Source: Dietzia timorensis (lineage in GTDB: Bacteria > Actinomycetota > Actinomycetes > Mycobacteriales > Mycobacteriaceae). From it: DNA of 64,000 bases. The DNA lies in NCBI RefSeq assembly GCF_001659785.1, contig NZ_CP015961.1, forward strand, positions 1,612,001 to 1,676,000, in the 5' to 3' direction. The translations under genes and the position numbers were made by a program. Below, in pieces: positions 61,712-64,000 of the stretch. Below the pieces are notes generated by a model, which had not been told where the DNA came from, searched no databases, and saw only the letters and a list, made by a program, of their open reading frames with translations. The stretch's first letter is position 1, and every line of letters starts with the position of its first letter.

Positions 61712-64000
61712 ATGGCAAACGAACCCGCCGCCGACAATGAGATCGAGGCTGCGCCCGGAAACGAACCCCCGCGCGAATCCCCTGCGAATCTCCCGCCCGA
61801 GGGTTACCGCGCGGACTGGGCGGCCGACGTTCTCGGTTCCGATGGTCGCGCCGTGCGCATCCGCCCCGTGCTCCCCTCGGACGCAGAGGAACTTCAGAGG
61901 TTCCACTCGACGCTGAGCGAGCGCACGAGATATCTGCGATATTTCGGTTCGCACAATGTCCTCGGTGACAGCGAGCTCGAGCGAATGACCCGTATCGACT
62001 ACGTCAACCGTATGGCGTTCGTCGCTCTCCTCGGCAGTGAGATCATCGGCATGGCCGTGTACGAGGGCCAAGAGGGTTCGCCCATCGCCGAGGTCGCGTT
62101 CACGATCTCCGACGATCATCAAGGACGCGGGCTCGGGTCGATCTTCCTCGAGCATCTCGCCGGCGCCGCGGCCGAGAGCGGGATACGCCGCTTCGAGGCC
62201 GAGGTGCTCTCGGAGAACCGGCAGATGATTCAGGTATTCCGGCGCGCCGGATACGACGTATCTCGCAGCTTCGACGGCTCGGCGATCCACCTCGAGTTCG
62301 ACATCGACCCCAGCGATGCGCTCACCTCGGTGCGGAACTCTCGGGAAGCCGCCGCGGAGGCTCGCAGCGTCGCCCGAGTCCTGAATCCGAGCTCGATCGC
62401 CGTCATCGGTGCATCCGATCAACCGAGCAAACTCGGCCATGCGGTCCTGAAGAATCTGGTCGACACGGGCTTCGAGGGGCCTGTGTATCCGGTGAACTCC
62501 GATGCCCGCTCGATCCTGTCCATCCGCGCATACCCAGCGCTGAGCGACATCCCGGACCCGGTCGACCTCGCCGTCGTCGCAGTGCCCGCCGGCTCGATGC
62601 AGCAGGTTCTCGAGGACTGCCTCGCCAAGGGCGTGTCGACACTCGTGGTGATCTCTGCCGGGTTTTCCGATGTCGGTGGGGAGGGCATCGTTTCCGAGCG
62701 CAAGCTCGTCGCCGAGGCGCGCGCGCACGGAATGCGCGTGGTGGGCCCCAACGCGCTCGGCGTCATCAATAACGATCCGTCCATCCGGCTCAACTCCACA
62801 CTCGCCAACCGCATCCCGGCGCCGGGAAAAATCGGGTTCTTCTGCCAGTCCGGTGCGCTGGGCATCGCGATTCTCGATTCCGCGATGCGGAGAGGGCTCG
62901 GTTTGTCGACATTCGTCTCCGCCGGAAACCGTGCTGATCTGTCGGGCAACGACCTGCTCCAATTCTGGGACACCGAAGTCGATACCGAGGTCGTCCTGCT
63001 GTACCTCGAATCGTTCGGTAACCCACGCAAGTTCTCGCGCATCGCCCGGAGGGTGGCGCGCAATAAGCCCGTCGTCGTGGTGCACCGATCGTCCGACGCC
63101 GCTGCGGGGCAGTTCGCTGACATCTCGCCACAGGCGGCGAACGAGCTCTACAACGATATAGGCCTGATCCCGGTGACCTCGCTGCCGGAAATGTTCGACA
63201 TCGCGGCGCTACTCGCATATCAGCCCCTGCCCGAGGGGCCACGATTGGCGATCGTCGCGAACTCCACCGCGGTATCCAACCTCGGCGCGGACGCCGCGGA
63301 GGGAGAAGGCCTCCAGGTCGTCAATTCGGTGGACCTCGGCGCCGCCGCCGCACCGGAAGAGTTCTCCCGTGCGGTGGCCGAAGCGGTGCAGGATGACGGC
63401 GTCGATGCAGTGCTTGCGGTGTTCGTACCTCCCGTCCAACGCAACGTCGAAGCGTACGCGGAAGCGATCCGCGAGGCGGCTCGGGAGTCGACGAAGCCGG
63501 TGGCAAGTACCTTCCTCGCCGTCGAGGGACTGCCGGAGGGGCTCACGGTCCGAGATGAGCGGGGGCAACCACTGCGCGGCTCGATTCCCTCGTACGGGTA
63601 CCCCGAGCGCGCGATTTCCGCGCTGAGCCGTGCGCTTACATATCAGCGGTGGCTCTCGCGCCCCGCCGAAGAGCCCATGGAGGTGTCCGACGTGGACATC
63701 TCGAGGGCGAGGGAGCTCGTCGATTCGATCTGGACCCGCAGGGCCGCCAGCGGCGACATCAAGCTGTCACAGGGACAGACTCGACAGTTACTCAAATGCT
63801 TCGGCATCAACATCGTCGAGTATCGCGTTGTCCAGAATGCCGAACAGGCAACATATGCGGCAGAGGAAATCGGGTACCCAGTCGCGATCAAGGCGATGAG
63901 CGAAAAGTGGCGCAGGCGTAGCGATATGTCCGGAGTGCGACTGGACATCGGCGATCCGGAATCCGTGCGGAGGGCGTTCGAGGAATTGGATTCCTCGGCG
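61712..64000 (+). CDS. GNAT acetyltransferase fused to NDP-forming acyl-CoA synthetase (Pat-like), partial
   Basis: At least 763 aa; runs off the window end. A 40-residue disordered acidic/Pro lead, then a GNAT domain (residues about 45-195; acetyl-CoA loop DDHQGRGLGSIFLEHL), then a CoA-binding domain (SSIAVIGASDQPSKLGHAVL), a ligase-type succinyl-CoA-synthetase domain (GFFCQSGALGIAILDSAMRR) and an ATP-grasp start (QTRQLLKCFGINIVEY). This is the protein acetyltransferase class that acetylates acyl-CoA synthetases, here with GNAT at the N-terminus. GGAGGAA lies 5 bases before the ATG. Next to acuC it suggests a reversible acetylation switch. Confidence 0.92.
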   Translation, partial: MANEPAADNEIEAAPGNEPPRESPANLPPEGYRADWAADVLGSDGRAVRIRPVLPSDAEELQRFHSTLSERTRYLRYFGSHNVLGDSELERMTRIDYVNRMAFVALLGSEIIGMAVYEGQEGSPIAEVAFTISDDHQGRGLGSIFLEHLAGAAAESGIRRFEAEVLSENRQMIQVFRRAGYDVSRSFDGSAIHLEFDIDPSDALTSVRNSREAAAEARSVARVLNPSSIAVIGASDQPSKLGHAVLKNLVDTGFEGPVYPVNSDARSILSIRAYPALSDIPDPVDLAVVAVPAGSMQQVLEDCLAKGVSTLVVISAGFSDVGGEGIVSERKLVAEARAHGMRVVGPNALGVINNDPSIRLNSTLANRIPAPGKIGFFCQSGALGIAILDSAMRRGLGLSTFVSAGNRADLSGNDLLQFWDTEVDTEVVLLYLESFGNPRKFSRIARRVARNKPVVVVHRSSDAAAGQFADISPQAANELYNDIGLIPVTSLPEMFDIAALLAYQPLPEGPRLAIVANSTAVSNLGADAAEGEGLQVVNSVDLGAAAAPEEFSRAVAEAVQDDGVDAVLAVFVPPVQRNVEAYAEAIREAARESTKPVASTFLAVEGLPEGLTVRDERGQPLRGSIPSYGYPERAISALSRALTYQRWLSRPAEEPMEVSDVDISRARELVDSIWTRRAASGDIKLSQGQTRQLLKCFGINIVEYRVVQNAEQATYAAEEIGYPVAIKAMSEKWRRRSDMSGVRLDIGDPESVRRAFEELDSSA

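Noticed and set aside
61664-63085. 473-codon minus-strand frame opposite the GNAT fusion gene
   Set aside because: Antisense shadow of a gene with clear GNAT and CoA-binding motifs.

Overview
The window is a high-GC actinobacterial chromosome segment of the mycolic-acid-bacterium order (Corynebacteriales/Mycobacteriales). Two blocks of gene order are shared with Mycobacterium and Corynebacterium. The first (about 3.9-20.1 kb) runs TPR protein - HAD phosphatase - tlyA - nadK - recN - steA - pyrG - Nudix - xerD - parA - scpA - scpB - rluB - cmk - der, matching Rv1691-Rv1713 of M. tuberculosis. The second (about 40-50 kb) runs secA2 - CDP-alcohol phosphatidyltransferase - gcvH - garA/odhI - ftsR - DUF151 - merR - gcvP, matching Rv1821-Rv1832. 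The block dtxR - galE - DUF4192 - PAC2 - helicase (53-60 kb) is typical of Corynebacterium and its relatives. The genus cannot be fixed from sequence alone.

Layout: 1-3.7 kb is the end of an rRNA operon (16S-23S spacer, 23S, 5S, strong terminator; no tRNA in the visible spacer). 3.9-20.1 kb is the housekeeping block for RNA modification, NAD phosphorylation, DNA repair, CTP synthesis and chromosome segregation. 20.2-27.4 kb (minus strand) is a compact siderophore locus: an EntE/DhbE-type aryl-AMP ligase, a free-standing aryl carrier protein, a Fes-like trilactone esterase and an EntF-like NRPS (C-A-PCP-TE) whose specificity residues read as serine. A DtxR/IdeR-type box lies in front of it. 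27.6-31.2 kb holds fdhD, a cupin, an AlkD-like HEAT protein and a dicarboxylate/glutamate symporter. 31.4-32.8 kb is an intact IS256/IS1249-type insertion sequence with 8-bp target duplication. Then come tRNA-Pro(GGG), gdhA, a small Nudix gene and a four-gene Mn/Zn/Fe-type ABC importer (35.1-38.7 kb) with palindromes over its promoter. 38.8-50.1 kb is the secA2-to-gcvP block, including a tandem glycine riboswitch before gcvP. 50.2-53.3 kb is an accessory stretch (unknown protein, zinc ribbon, lipoprotein, Nudix, DUF3817). 53.4-60.2 kb is the helicase/PAC2/DUF4192/galE/dtxR block. The window ends with acuC and the start of a GNAT/acyl-CoA-synthetase fusion.

How it fits together: DtxR at 59.5-60.2 kb is the obvious candidate to repress the siderophore locus through the box at 27.4 kb. 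GarA/OdhI (2-oxoglutarate branch point) and GdhA (2-oxoglutarate to glutamate) are both present. GcvH and GcvP supply two of the glycine-cleavage proteins, with GcvP under a glycine riboswitch. AcuC and the adjacent GNAT fusion look like a reversible lysine-acetylation pair.

Most notable: (1) a minimal, apparently iron-regulated enterobactin-like locus without catechol-biosynthesis genes, with an altered residue in the aryl-acid pocket; (2) steA without steB beside it, and with a 19-bp hairpin in the gap; (3) sharply defined palindromic operators before the metal importer and before the second MerR gene; (4) an IS that landed on one arm of an inverted repeat.
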